A stretch of 64,000 nt of DNA from Microbacterium natoriense (GCF_030816295.1 NZ_JAUSXV010000001.1:2356001-2420000); one strand, 5' to 3'; positions 8,454-17,951 are shown, numbered from the stretch's first letter. Numbers and translations: made by a program. The notes: generated by a model from the sequence alone, not told the origin.

Positions 8454-9767
8454 GTGAGCGAAAGCACGACGGATGCCGCGACCACCGCATCGGATGACGA
8501 TGCGGTGGCCGCGGCATCCTCTTCTCCTGGCCTCAGCAGGCGCGGTCTCCTCGGACTCGCACTCGGCGGAGGCGTCGCCGGTCTCGCCGTCGGTGTGGGC
8601 GCAGGTGTGGCTGGGGGAGTGGCCCTCGGACGGGCCAGGGCGGCCGAAGAGGCGCAGACCGCGTACGACTTCTTCGGCGCCCATCAGGCGGGCATCACGA
8701 CGCCCGTGCAAGAGCATCTGCACTTCGCCTCGTTCGACATGATGCCCCGTACCGACCGCGACGACCTCATCTCGCTGCTGCAGGACTGGTCGTATGCGGC
8801 ATCGCGGATCACGCAGGGTCTCGAGGTCAGCGCGACCGGTGCTGTGGGAGGCGACGCCGAGGAGCCGCCGGATGACACCGGTGAGGCGCAGGGGCTTCCT
8901 GCCGCCGGCCTCACGATCACGATCGGATTCGGCCCGAGCCTGTTCGAGAACGAAGACGGCGACCGCTACGGCATCGCCGATCGGCGTCCCCAGGCACTGG
9001 AGCGGCTGCCCCCGTTCGTGGGCGACGATCTCGATCCCGCGCACTCGCAGGGCGACCTGTGCATCCAGGCCTGCGCAGACGATCCGCAGGTCGCCGTGCA
9101 CGCGATCCGCAACCTCAGCCGCATCGCGTTCGGCCGGGCGCGACTGCGCTGGTCGCAGCTCGGGTTCGGCAAGACCTCGCGCACCACCTCTGCACAGGCG
9201 ACCCCGCGCAACCTGTTCGGGTTCAAAGACGGCACCGCGAACATTCTGGCCGACGATGCGAAGGCGCTCGAACAGAACGTGTGGGTCGCCGTATCCGACG
9301 AGCCGGGCTGGATGGCCGGCGGCTCCTACCTCGTCGCGCGCAAGATCGCGATGCTGATCGAGACCTGGGATCGCGTTCGTCTGAGCGAGCAGGACGCGAT
9401 CATCGGGCGCGAGAAGGGCAGCGGCGCCCCGCTCTCGGGCGGCGACGAGTTCACAGAGCCGAAGTTCTCCGGAACCGCGATCGACGCGAACTCGCACGTG
9501 CGCCTCGCCCACCCCGATCAGAACGACGGGATCCGCATCCTTCGTCGCGGCTTCAACTACGTCGACGGCAACAACGAGCTCGGCCGGCTGGCTGCAGGGC
9601 TCTTCTTCCTCTCGTATCAACGGGATCCGCAGCAGTTCATCGCTCTGCAGAAGCGGCTGTCGACCGACCTGATGAGCGAGTACATCCGGCACGTCGGCTC
9701 CGGCATCTGGGCGGTGCCGCCCGGCGCTGCGAGCGGATCGTACGTCGGGGCAGGGCTGTTCGCCTAG
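8454..9767 (+). CDS. efeB: deferrochelatase/Dyp-type peroxidase EfeB
   Basis: Haem-binding Dyp-type peroxidase, 437 aa, third gene of efeUOB. A twin-arginine signal (SRRGLLGLALGG) predicts Tat export after haem loading. The Dyp motif GFKDGT contains the distal aspartate D259, and SHVRLAHP holds the probable proximal haem ligand H348. The start is GTG 8454; TACGAT ends six nucleotides before it, so besides operon transcription it may have a leaderless promoter of its own. Its stop and that of the convergent serine hydrolase share one CTAG. Confidence 0.95.
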   Translation: MSESTTDAATTASDDDAVAAASSSPGLSRRGLLGLALGGGVAGLAVGVGAGVAGGVALGRARAAEEAQTAYDFFGAHQAGITTPVQEHLHFASFDMMPRTDRDDLISLLQDWSYAASRITQGLEVSATGAVGGDAEEPPDDTGEAQGLPAAGLTITIGFGPSLFENEDGDRYGIADRRPQALERLPPFVGDDLDPAHSQGDLCIQACADDPQVAVHAIRNLSRIAFGRARLRWSQLGFGKTSRTTSAQATPRNLFGFKDGTANILADDAKALEQNVWVAVSDEPGWMAGGSYLVARKIAMLIETWDRVRLSEQDAIIGREKGSGAPLSGGDEFTEPKFSGTAIDANSHVRLAHPDQNDGIRILRRGFNYVDGNNELGRLAAGLFFLSYQRDPQQFIALQKRLSTDLMSEYIRHVGSGIWAVPPGAASGSYVGAGLFA

Positions 9768-10642
9768 ACGCGGTCGGGCTCGGCGCGCGCTGCATCCACG
9801 GCGAAGGCCGCCATGGCATCGGCGCCGAAGTGGTCGTCGGCGGTGATCGTGATCACCGCCGGGCCGGCGAGGAGGAGCATCTGGCCTCCGGCGCCGTGCA
9901 GCCTCCAGGCGTGTCCTGGCCCTCCCCAGCCGGCGAGGGCGTAGCGGTCGTATCCCGGGCTCGTGCCGGCGTCGACCCACTCGGAGTGCATCGCGTCGAT
10001 CCAACCCGTCGAGACGAGCTGCCGCCCCTGCCAGCGGCCACCGTCTCTGATCAGCCGGCCGAGACGCGACATCTCCTCTGTGCGCAGCGCGAGCCCTCCG
10101 CCTGCGACGATCCTCCCGTTCGGACACCTCTGCCACTCGAGGTCCCTGATGCCCAGAGGGTCGAACAATCGAGGTCGGAGGTACTCGAGCACGTCGCCCG
10201 TGCGGGCGGCGAGCACGGTCATCGCCGTATACGTGCTCGCATTGCTGTACTGGAAGGCGCGCCCTCGTGAGGGACGAGCGAGGAACTCGCGCGCGAGGTC
10301 CGGCCAGTCCGTCATCAGAGTCTCCGACCAGGGCAGATCGATGCCGCTGGACATGCTCAGCAGATGCCGGAGGGTGACTCCGTCGACGCCGGGGCCGATG
10401 TCGAAGTCCGGAAGATACTCGGCGACCGGGACGTCGAATCCGACGAGCCCCTCGTCGGCGGCCATGCCCGCGGCGAGAACGCAGATTCCCTTCGCGACCG
10501 ACTGGATATCTTCGCGGACGTCATCCGCCCACCGGTGCTCGACGGCGTCATCGCCCAGAAGAACATGCATCCCGTGCGCACCGAAGCCCGTGGCATCCGC
10601 CTCGTGCACGAGCGAGTCGAGAAGGAGCTGCGCGCGGGTCAT
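9764..10642 (-). CDS. serine hydrolase (class C beta-lactamase fold)
   Basis: A 292-aa penicillin-binding-protein-like serine hydrolase. Catalytic motifs are S48-V-A-K (SxxK), Y132-S-N (YxN) and an HGAGG third motif near residue 249. No signal peptide is visible, so it is probably cytoplasmic and more likely an esterase/amidase than a PBP. The ATG overlaps the stop of the upstream acyltransferase by 4 nt (ATGA), so the two form an operon, which suggests they act on related substrates. Substrate unknown. It converges on efeB with stop codons sharing CTAG. Confidence 0.87.
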   Translation of the reverse strand: MTRAQLLLDSLVHEADATGFGAHGMHVLLGDDAVEHRWADDVREDIQSVAKGICVLAAGMAADEGLVGFDVPVAEYLPDFDIGPGVDGVTLRHLLSMSSGIDLPWSETLMTDWPDLAREFLARPSRGRAFQYSNASTYTAMTVLAARTGDVLEYLRPRLFDPLGIRDLEWQRCPNGRIVAGGGLALRTEEMSRLGRLIRDGGRWQGRQLVSTGWIDAMHSEWVDAGTSPGYDRYALAGWGGPGHAWRLHGAGGQMLLLAGPAVITITADDHFGADAMAAFAVDAARAEPDRV

Positions 10643-11769
10643 CGCGGCCTGCGCGAGCCGGTCGGGTCGCTGCGGTGCCCCTCGCGAGAGGCGAGCTGCG
10701 GGTCGGCGAACAGCCAGGTCGGTCGCGGCTCGACGAGGGGCCGGAACAGCCTGCGGACGGGCTTGGTCGCGAGCAGCAGCGCGATCAGCACCGAGGAGAT
10801 CGTCACGAGAGGCAGCCAGAGCCACGTGGGCTCGGCGTTGCGCAGAATGCCGGTCTCGCGGAATGGATACAGGATGAAGGAGTGCAGCAGGAACACGTAC
10901 ATCGTGTATTGTCCGAACGCCGTCCACCAGTACTGCCCGCGAGGGATGAGCGTGAAGAAGGCGGCGCTGAGCACAACGGCGACGACCATGAGAGCGATGC
11001 GGATCCCGCCGGCCCACCACTGCTCGCCGCCGAGCTCGGCGTAGGCGTCTTCGTAGAAGAGCCAGTGCCTCAGGTCGATCTTCTGCCAGACATCCAGCCA
11101 GAACCAGGCGGCGAAGCCGGCGCCGATCAGGAGAGCTGCAGCGACGACCCGGCTCCACCACGGGCGACGCACCAGCAGACCGAAGCGGTTCACGATGTCG
11201 TGCTCGCGCAGCCACCAGCCGAGCGTGAAGAACGGCAGCAGCCCCAACGTGCGCGACAGCGAGAAGGTGCTGTCGATGTTGGGGAGGTAGCCCACCCCGA
11301 TCGAGATGACGACCGTCCACAGCAGCGGCCAGCGCAACAGGGCGAGATAGGGGAGCACGAGCCGGAAGATGCCGAGCGCGAGCAGGAACCAGAGGGTCCA
11401 CGACGGCTTGGTGGGATTCGGATTCGCCTGTCCTTCGACGAGCCACTTCGTGAAGGTCCAGACGAGTTCGAAGATGAGATAGGGCACGAGGATGTCGGTG
11501 ATGATCCGCGCCATCTGCACCCGCGTGGGCGAGCCGGATTTCGAGAAGTGGCCGGAGATGATCGCGAAGGCCGGCATGTGGAACGCGTAGAGGGCGAGAT
11601 AGAAGGCCAGCGCGATGTCGGAGTCGTAGATGAGTCGCTGGATCGCGTGCCCGAGCACGACGAGCACGATGCACACGTACCGGGCGTTGTCCCAGAACGG
11701 CACCCGGCGACGTGGCCGCGAGATCCCTCCCGTGACGGGCGTCGTCATGTCGGATCCGGCGCTGTTCAT
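10639..11769 (-). CDS. membrane acyltransferase 3 family protein
   Basis: A 376-aa integral membrane protein of the acyltransferase-3 (OafB/WecH/OpgC) type, with about ten hydrophobic segments. The N-terminal signature FWDNARYVCIVLVVLGHAIQRL contains the family His, and the stretch FHMPAFAIISGHFSK is typical. Members move acetyl or other acyl groups onto extracytoplasmic glycans or exported small molecules. It is first in a two-gene operon with the serine hydrolase. TAGCCT ends six nucleotides before the ATG, with GGAGG immediately adjacent. Acceptor unknown. Confidence 0.87.
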   Translation of the reverse strand: MNSAGSDMTTPVTGGISRPRRRVPFWDNARYVCIVLVVLGHAIQRLIYDSDIALAFYLALYAFHMPAFAIISGHFSKSGSPTRVQMARIITDILVPYLIFELVWTFTKWLVEGQANPNPTKPSWTLWFLLALGIFRLVLPYLALLRWPLLWTVVISIGVGYLPNIDSTFSLSRTLGLLPFFTLGWWLREHDIVNRFGLLVRRPWWSRVVAAALLIGAGFAAWFWLDVWQKIDLRHWLFYEDAYAELGGEQWWAGGIRIALMVVAVVLSAAFFTLIPRGQYWWTAFGQYTMYVFLLHSFILYPFRETGILRNAEPTWLWLPLVTISSVLIALLLATKPVRRLFRPLVEPRPTWLFADPQLASREGHRSDPTGSRRPR

Positions 11770-11810
11770 CCTCCGAGGCTACCCCCGGGAATAAAGTTGG
11801 TGCGGTCGCG

Positions 11811-11840
11811 TTGACTCATATACATTCAAATGAATAGAAA
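11811..11840 (+). promoter_or_regulatory. promoter with internal palindrome for the CE1758/CE1759 pair
   Basis: TTGACT (11811-11816) and TAGAAA (11835-11840) are spaced by 18 bp. The palindrome ATTCAAATGAAT (11824-11835) fills the spacer, the usual place for a repressor operator. The regulator is not identifiable here. Confidence 0.6.
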
Positions 11841-11879
11841 CGGATGCAGGGTCATCCGATTCGGAGAGCATGGAGAATC

Positions 11880-13106
11880 ATGAGCGAGCAGTCAGGCGCA
11901 CAGGCGATGCAGTTCGGCATCATGTCGGTCAGCGACATCACCCGCGACCCCACCACCGGCGTCACGCCCAGCGAACAGGAGCGCATCAAGGCGACTCTGA
12001 CCATCGCGAAGCACGCGGAGGAAGTCGGTCTCGACGTCTTCGCGATCGGCGAGCACCACAACCCTCCGTTCTGGTCTTCCAGCCCCACGACCTTCCTCGC
12101 CGCGCTCGCCGCGCAGACGGAGCGTCTGATCGTCTCCACCTCGACGACGCTGATCACGACGAACGACCCGGTGCGCATCGCCGAGGAGTACGCGATGCTG
12201 CAGCACGTGTCCGACGGCCGCATGGATCTCATGCTCGGCCGCGGCAACACCGGCCCCGTCTATCCGTGGTTCGGCCAGGACATCCGCCAGGGACTTCCGC
12301 TCGCCATCGAGAACTACGCGCTGCTGCGCAAGCTGTGGGATGAGGACGTCGTCGACTGGGAGGGCAAGTTCCGCACGCCGCTGCAGGGCTTCACCTCGAC
12401 TCCGCGCCCGCTCGACGGCATCTCGCCGTTCGTATGGCACGGTTCGATCCGCACTCCCGAGATCGCCGAGCAGGCCGCGTACTACGGTGACGGGTTCTTC
12501 GCGAACAACATCTTCTGGCCGAAGGAGCACTACCAGCGTCTGATCGAGCTGTACCGTCAGCGCTTCGCGCACTACGGGCACGGCACAGCGGAGCAGGCGA
12601 TCGTGGGGCTCGGCGGCCAGGTCTTCATGGCGGCGAAGTCGCAGGATGCCGTCACTCGGTTCCGTCCCTACTTCGACAACGCGCCGGTGTACGGACACGG
12701 TCCGAGCCTCGAGGACTTCAGCGAGATGACGCCGCTGACCGTCGGCTCGCCGCAGCAGGTGATCGACCGCTACGCGGCCATGCGCGAGCACTACGGCGAC
12801 TACCAGCGCCAGCTGTTCCTGATCGACCACGCCGGACTTCCGCTGAAGGCCGTCCTCGAGCAGCTCGACATCCTCGGCTCCGAGGTCGTGCCTGTACTGC
12901 GCGCAGAACTCGCGAAGGATCGCCCTGCAGCGGTTCCGGATGCTCCCACCCACGCCGCACGCGTCGCCGCCGTGTACGGCGACGGGCCGACCCGGCAGGC
13001 TCGCCCCGGTGCGAATCGCGGAGACAACCTCACCGGCGACTCGCCCTATCAGGACACGCCGGCACCCGCCGGCGCCGCATTCGGGCTCGGCCGGAAGGAG
13101 GCCTGA
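11880..13106 (+). CDS. CE1758-family FMN-dependent luciferase-like monooxygenase
   Basis: A 408-aa bacterial-luciferase-like flavin monooxygenase of the CE1758 type, which occurs with a partner FMN reductase. The TIM-barrel family stretches AEEVGLDVFAIGEHHNPPF and GRMDLMLGRGNTGPVYPWFG are clear. The last 60 residues are low-complexity and probably disordered. Start is ATG 11880 after GGAGAA; an upstream in-frame ATG at 11844 has no binding site. The partner reductase follows after 1 nt. A palindrome inside the promoter suggests repression relieved by an electrophile or oxidant, but that is inference. Substrate unknown. Confidence 0.88.
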   Translation: MSEQSGAQAMQFGIMSVSDITRDPTTGVTPSEQERIKATLTIAKHAEEVGLDVFAIGEHHNPPFWSSSPTTFLAALAAQTERLIVSTSTTLITTNDPVRIAEEYAMLQHVSDGRMDLMLGRGNTGPVYPWFGQDIRQGLPLAIENYALLRKLWDEDVVDWEGKFRTPLQGFTSTPRPLDGISPFVWHGSIRTPEIAEQAAYYGDGFFANNIFWPKEHYQRLIELYRQRFAHYGHGTAEQAIVGLGGQVFMAAKSQDAVTRFRPYFDNAPVYGHGPSLEDFSEMTPLTVGSPQQVIDRYAAMREHYGDYQRQLFLIDHAGLPLKAVLEQLDILGSEVVPVLRAELAKDRPAAVPDAPTHAARVAAVYGDGPTRQARPGANRGDNLTGDSPYQDTPAPAGAAFGLGRKEA

Positions 13107-13107
13107 G

Positions 13108-13752
13108 ATGACCACTCGTCGCATCGCCGTCATCTCGGCAGGTCTGTCCAACCCGTCATCGACCCGGATGCTGGCCGATCGGCTGGCCGCCGAGACCGTC
13201 AAGGCTCTCGCCGCGGACGGCATCGAGGCGAGCATCGACGTGATCGAGCTGCGCGACTACGCGCACGACATCACGAACAACATGCTCACCGGCTTCGCGC
13301 CGCCCGCGCTGGAGACCGCCATCAACACGGTGGTGTCGGCTGACGCTCTGATCGCGGTCACCCCGATCTTCTCGACGAGCTACTCGGGACTGTTCAAATC
13401 GTTCATCGACGTGCTCGACCCCGACGCGCTCACCGGAAAGCCTGTGCTGATCGGCGCCAACGCGGGAACAGCCAGGCACTCGCTCGCGATCGACTACGCG
13501 ATCCGACCGCTGTTCGCCTATCTGCACGCGGATGCCGTCTCGACCGGAGTGTTCGCGGCATCCAGCGACTGGGGCGGAACCGGCGACGATGTCGCCCCGC
13601 TCGCGAAGCGCGTCGAGAAGGGCGCGAAGGAGCTGGCTGTCGCCATCGCCGCACGCGACACCGTCGCGGTCGCCGACCCCTACGATCCGGCCACCTACCT
13701 CGGCGAAGGAAGATCGTTCGGTCACATGCTGGGCGGCCTCGCCGGCGAGTGA
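13108..13752 (+). CDS. CE1759-family NADPH-dependent FMN reductase
   Basis: A 214-aa flavodoxin-fold reductase that probably supplies reduced FMN to the luciferase-like partner encoded immediately upstream. The N-terminal ISAGLSNPSSTRMLADRL is the flavin phosphate loop, and VTPIFSTSYSGLFKSFIDVLD is the typical FMN-reductase segment. ATG 13108 follows AAGGAGG. The two genes are one nucleotide apart and certainly one operon. Confidence 0.88.
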   Translation: MTTRRIAVISAGLSNPSSTRMLADRLAAETVKALAADGIEASIDVIELRDYAHDITNNMLTGFAPPALETAINTVVSADALIAVTPIFSTSYSGLFKSFIDVLDPDALTGKPVLIGANAGTARHSLAIDYAIRPLFAYLHADAVSTGVFAASSDWGGTGDDVAPLAKRVEKGAKELAVAIAARDTVAVADPYDPATYLGEGRSFGHMLGGLAGE

Positions 13753-13809
13753 TCGAACGCGGGGCGTGACGCCGTCGACAATGTCCTCGGGGCGTCGTAC
13801 GGTGGCGTC

Positions 13810-15162
13810 ATGCCCCTTCTCTCTGCGCTCGAGGCCGTCCGCCCCCGGCTGGTCGGCTCGCTCGTGCTTCCCTCCGACGACGACTTCGACGACGCGCGAC
13901 GCCCGTGGAATCTCGCGGTCGAGCAGACCCCCGCCGGGGTCGCCATGCCCGCGGGGGTCGACGATCTCCGCGCGCTGCTGAACGCTGTACGCGATGCCGG
14001 GGCCGCTCTCGCGGTGCAGCCCAGCGGTCACGGGGCGTCCGGAGATCTCCGCGACGCCGTGATCGTGCGCACGTCGGCCTTCGACGACCTCGAGGTGGAC
14101 GTCGCAGCAGGGCGGGTGCGCGTCGGCAGCGGAGTCCGCTGGGGCGCCGTGGTCGATGCGCTCGAGGGCACGGGATGGTCGGCTCCCGCGGGCACGAGTC
14201 CGGTGGTCAGCGTCGCCGGCTACACGCTCGGCGGGGGGCACTCGTGGTTCAGCCGCACAGCGGGCCTTGGCTCTGACAACCTTCGAGCGGCCTGGGTGCT
14301 GCGCGCAGACGGAACCCATGAGCGCGTCGACGACGAAAGCGATCCGGACCTCATGTGGGCGCTGCGCGGAGCAGGCGGCATCGTCGGTATCGTCACCGCC
14401 CTCGAGATCGATCTCGTCCGCACACCGGCGCTCTGGGGGAGCGCGTTCACCTTCGACGCGGCGGACGCCGCCGCCGTGATGCGCGCAGTCCGTGATCTGG
14501 CGGCGGTCGCGCCGCATAGCCTCAACGTGTTCATGAACTCCCTGCGGATGCCCGATGCGCCGCAGCTGCCCGACGAGATCCGCGGACGCAGCTTCCTCTC
14601 CGTGCAGGCGCTCTCGTCAGACGGTTCGGTCGACGATCTGCTCTCCGGCGTACGACGTGCAGGCTCGGTCCAGCGGGAGATCAGCGGCCCGACATCTCCG
14701 GCGACGCTCGCGGCCGCGTCGAACGAGCCGACCGAACCGACCCCTGGACGGGGCGCGTCCGTGGCACTGTCGGTGTTCGACGACGACACGATCGAACAGC
14801 TCGCCGAGTTCCGTCAGCGAGACGAGCAGTGGCCGGTCGTCGGCATCGACATCCGCATGCTCGGCGGAGCCCTCGACGAACCCCGGCGTGCGGGATTCGC
14901 GTCGTTGCAGGGCGCACAGTGGCTTCTGCACGCGCTCGCGCCGCAGTTCCCCGGTGCTCCCGCAGAACCCGGCGAGGCGAGCCTGTCCGGGTTCCGCGAG
15001 CTGCTCAGCGCGGTGCAGGCGCCACGCACGGTGACGACGTTCCTCGCCCCTGAGCAGACGCTGGAGCGCTGCGGCTCCGCCACCGACATCGCACGCCTGC
15101 ACACGCTGCGCGAGACGCTCGACCCCGACGGCGTCCTGCACGAAGGCAGATTGCCGCGCTGA
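13810..15162 (+). CDS. FAD-binding oxidoreductase (FAD_binding_4/BBE type)
   Basis: A 450-aa PCMH-type flavoprotein oxidase. The N-terminal FAD domain contains QPSGHGASG, the usual site of the histidyl-FAD link, followed by VRVGSGVRWGAVVDAL and a glycine-rich GYTLGGGHSWFSRTAGLGSDN. A C-terminal berberine-bridge-like tail is weakly visible (DPDGVLHEGRLPR). Members oxidise sugars, alcohols or alkaloid-like amines; the substrate is not predictable. TACGGT ends six nucleotides before the ATG (leaderless geometry). An NAD(P)-binding protein follows on the same strand. Confidence 0.86.
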   Translation: MPLLSALEAVRPRLVGSLVLPSDDDFDDARRPWNLAVEQTPAGVAMPAGVDDLRALLNAVRDAGAALAVQPSGHGASGDLRDAVIVRTSAFDDLEVDVAAGRVRVGSGVRWGAVVDALEGTGWSAPAGTSPVVSVAGYTLGGGHSWFSRTAGLGSDNLRAAWVLRADGTHERVDDESDPDLMWALRGAGGIVGIVTALEIDLVRTPALWGSAFTFDAADAAAVMRAVRDLAAVAPHSLNVFMNSLRMPDAPQLPDEIRGRSFLSVQALSSDGSVDDLLSGVRRAGSVQREISGPTSPATLAAASNEPTEPTPGRGASVALSVFDDDTIEQLAEFRQRDEQWPVVGIDIRMLGGALDEPRRAGFASLQGAQWLLHALAPQFPGAPAEPGEASLSGFRELLSAVQAPRTVTTFLAPEQTLERCGSATDIARLHTLRETLDPDGVLHEGRLPR

Positions 15163-15217
15163 GACCGCGCGGCTCACGGTAGCGTCGTCGTGGCGCACAC
15201 CGTACGGAGGAGAGCCC

Positions 15218-15967
15218 ATGGAGATCGCAGTCGCAGGCGGAACCGGCACCGCCGGGAGCGAAGTCGTGCGGGTCGCACAGCAGCGCGGTCATCGCGTCCG
15301 CGTTCTCACGCGCGGCAACGGCGTCGACGTCCGCTCCGGCACGGGGCTCGACGAGGCCCTCGCCGCGACGGATGTCGTGATCGACGCACTCAGCACCTCG
15401 ACCCGCAGTGCCGGCGCCGCCGTCGACTTCTTCACCGAGACGTCTTCGCACCTGCTCGCGTCGGGTCATCGTGCAGGCGTCGGCCACCACATCGCCCTGT
15501 CGATCGTCGGCGTCGACCGCGCCCCGTACGGGTACTACGCCGGAAAGCTCGCTCAGGAGCAGACCGTGCTGTCGGGCAGAGTGCCCTGGACGATTCAGCG
15601 CGCGACGCAGTTCCACGACTTCGTCGCCCAGACGTACCGAGGTGCGTCCTTCGGTCCCTTGCACCTGGCCCTGCGCATGCGCACGCAGCCGATCTCGGTG
15701 GTCGAGGTCGCCACGCGCCTCGTCGATCTCGCCGAAGCCGGCCCGGCGCAGCGGGCGTCCGACATCGCCGGGCCGCAGGAGGAGCAGCTCGTCGACATGA
15801 TGCGGTCCTGGGCCGCTCACACCGGACGGGCCGGGTGGATGCCGGCGTTCTCGCTGCCGGGCGCCTTCGGCCGCGCGATCCGCGACGGCAGCATCCTGCC
15901 GGACGGCGACGCCGACCTCGGCACCGTGACGTTCGCGGACTGGCTCGCGGCGCAGCCGCGGGGCTGA
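15218..15967 (+). CDS. NAD(P)-binding (atypical SDR/NmrA-like) protein
   Basis: A 249-aa Rossmann protein of the NAD(P)H-binding/NmrA-like atypical SDR group. The nucleotide loop is GGTGTAGSEVVRVAQQRGH at the N-terminus, with the second strand RVLTRGNG. The classical YxxxK appears only loosely as YYAGKLAQE. Members act as reductases or redox sensors. Start ATG 15218 follows GGAGGAG. It follows the FAD oxidoreductase by 55 nt and could share its transcript. It ends 3 nt before the convergent response regulator. Confidence 0.82.
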   Translation: MEIAVAGGTGTAGSEVVRVAQQRGHRVRVLTRGNGVDVRSGTGLDEALAATDVVIDALSTSTRSAGAAVDFFTETSSHLLASGHRAGVGHHIALSIVGVDRAPYGYYAGKLAQEQTVLSGRVPWTIQRATQFHDFVAQTYRGASFGPLHLALRMRTQPISVVEVATRLVDLAEAGPAQRASDIAGPQEEQLVDMMRSWAAHTGRAGWMPAFSLPGAFGRAIRDGSILPDGDADLGTVTFADWLAAQPRG

Positions 15968-15970
15968 GCG

Positions 15971-16663
15971 TCAGCCGGCCTCGCTCCCGCGGATCCAGGA
16001 GTACTCGGTCTCGGGGCGCCCAGGCGCACCGTACCGGGCGGCGCGCGCGATCACGCCATCGGCGGCGAGGTGCTCCAGGTAGCGTCGCACGGCGACGCGA
16101 GACATCCCGAGTGCGGCGGCCGTCTCGCTGGCCGAAAGCGGACCGGTCGCCCGCACGACGGAGCCCACGCGCCCGAGGGTCTCGGGCGAGAGGCCCTTGG
16201 GCAACGGCATCCGTCCTCCCGCGCGGCCGAGCAGCGCGTCGATCTCGGCCTGCGTCGCCTCTCCGTCGGTGGATCGTGCCTGCTTCCGGTGCTCGCGGAA
16301 CGCGAGCATGCGCTCCCTGAACGTCGCGAAGGAGAACGGTTTGACGAGGTACTGGTAGACGCCGAGCGCAGCCATCTGACGGACCGTCTCGGCATCTCGC
16401 ACCCCGGTGATGGCGATCACATCCACGGATGCGCCCCGGGCGCGCAGCGTCCGCAGCACATCGATGCCGGTTCCGTCCGGCATGGTGATGTCGAGGAGCA
16501 CGAGGTCGAATGCGCGCCCGTCCGGCGGGCCGAGCACGGCTGCGAGCGCCGCGCGGGCTCCGCTGCATTCGCCGCCGACGACGAAGCCGTCGAGTCGCTC
16601 GAGATAGGTGCGATGCAGTTCCACGGTCAAGGCGTCGTCGTCGACGATCAGGGTGCGGATCAC
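15971..16663 (-). CDS. response regulator, CitB/DcuR type
   Basis: A 230-aa two-component regulator. The receiver domain has the acidic pocket VDDD (residues 7-10), phospho-acceptor D58 in LVLLDITMPD, and a conserved Lys in QYLVKPFSF. The C-terminal half carries a winged-helix (ASETAAALGMSRVAVRRYLEHLAADGVIARAARYG) as in DcuR/DpiA proteins. It overlaps the kinase gene by 4 nt, so both are one operon, divergent from a dicarboxylate symporter that is the likely target. Confidence 0.92.
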   Translation of the reverse strand: MIRTLIVDDDALTVELHRTYLERLDGFVVGGECSGARAALAAVLGPPDGRAFDLVLLDITMPDGTGIDVLRTLRARGASVDVIAITGVRDAETVRQMAALGVYQYLVKPFSFATFRERMLAFREHRKQARSTDGEATQAEIDALLGRAGGRMPLPKGLSPETLGRVGSVVRATGPLSASETAAALGMSRVAVRRYLEHLAADGVIARAARYGAPGRPETEYSWIRGSEAG

Positions 16664-17928
16664 GATCTGCGCCTCCGCGTCGAGGGGAGCGTCACGCGGA
16701 AGGTCGTGGGAGAGCTGGATACCTCCACCGTCCCGCCGGCCTCCTCGACGATCGAACGCACGAGAGCGAGTCCCACGCCGCGTCCCTGCGCATCAGCGGG
16801 TTTCGTGGAGAAGCCGTGCTCGAAGATGCGCTCACTCAGCTCGCGCGGGATGCCGGGGCCGCTGTCGGAGACCTCGAGCACCACCCCGCCGCTGTCGGAG
16901 GGGTGCAGCGCCACCTCGACCCGGCTGTCGGGAGAACCGGCGGCCGCATCCATGGCGTTGTCGATGAGGTTCCCGAGCACCGACACGCTGTCGACCGGAG
17001 TGAGCGCCGAGCGCGGGGTGTCCGGTTCGATGCGCACTCGCCAGTCGATGCCCCGCTCCTTCGCCTGAGACGCCTTGCCGAGCAGCAGGGCGCCCACTGT
17101 CGGGTCGCCGTGCCGACGCGCGGTCACCTGATCGACGAGGGATTGGCTCTCGCGGGAGGTTTCGGTGAGGATGTCGATCGCCTCCTGGGTGCGCCCGAGC
17201 TCGAGCAGCGCCACCGCGGTGTGCATCCGATTGCCGTGCTCGTGCGTCTGCGCGCGCAGCGCCTCGCCAAGGGTGCGGATCGACTCGTACGACGACACCG
17301 CATCTCGGACGGTTCCCGGGGGGAGGTCCCCGGCGATCCGCCTCGTCACCCTGCGCGCCGTCCACGCGCCGAGAGCGCCGATTCCGACGAGCACGCTCGT
17401 GATGGCGAGAGACAGTGGCAGCCGTCGCAGAAGGGTCTCTGAGATGGACTCCGTGGTGACGCCGGCGGAGACCCAGCCCACAAGCGCGCCGTCGGACGCC
17501 GTCACGGGGACGATCGTGCGCACGGACGGACCCAGCGTTCCCGTGAAGGTCTCGGTGAGGGCTACCGGCGAGGGCGGGATCGTGCCGAGGTAGCGCCCGC
17601 CGATCTGTCCCTGGTCGGGGTGGGTGATCCGCACGCCTTCCACCGTCATGATGGTGACGAAGTCCAGCCCGGCCTCATCGATCACCCTCAACGCGTACGG
17701 TTCGAGCGCTGCGGTGGCGCTCTCGTGGTCGTCGCTGCGCAGAGCCGAGACCACCTCTCCGGAGGACGCGATGGCCGCGGCGGCCACTGCCGTGGCCCTT
17801 TCCGCCTCGGCCTGCACGGCCCGCTGCGTCTCGACCACGAGGAACCCGGCGACGAGCACGCCGATCACGAGGGCGGCCGACAGCAGCATCAGGAACACGC
17901 GCGAGGCGATGCTGCGGGAACGTGCCAT
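16660..17928 (-). CDS. sensor histidine kinase, CitA/DcuS type
   Basis: A 422-aa membrane sensor. TM1 spans about residues 10-32, a periplasmic PAS-like sensing domain 35-170, TM2 about 172-190. The H-box THEHGNRMHT has the phospho-acceptor H229 in the CitA/DcuS arrangement; the ATPase N-box is GNLIDNAMDAAA and the G-box DSGPGIP. Start is ATG 17928 behind a GGAGGAG site; the longer in-frame extension has no support. The divergent symporter suggests it senses C4-dicarboxylates or citrate. Confidence 0.92.
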   Translation of the reverse strand: MARSRSIASRVFLMLLSAALVIGVLVAGFLVVETQRAVQAEAERATAVAAAAIASSGEVVSALRSDDHESATAALEPYALRVIDEAGLDFVTIMTVEGVRITHPDQGQIGGRYLGTIPPSPVALTETFTGTLGPSVRTIVPVTASDGALVGWVSAGVTTESISETLLRRLPLSLAITSVLVGIGALGAWTARRVTRRIAGDLPPGTVRDAVSSYESIRTLGEALRAQTHEHGNRMHTAVALLELGRTQEAIDILTETSRESQSLVDQVTARRHGDPTVGALLLGKASQAKERGIDWRVRIEPDTPRSALTPVDSVSVLGNLIDNAMDAAAGSPDSRVEVALHPSDSGGVVLEVSDSGPGIPRELSERIFEHGFSTKPADAQGRGVGLALVRSIVEEAGGTVEVSSSPTTFRVTLPSTRRRRS

Positions 17929-17951
17929 CTCGCTCCTCCGCTCGCCGTCGA

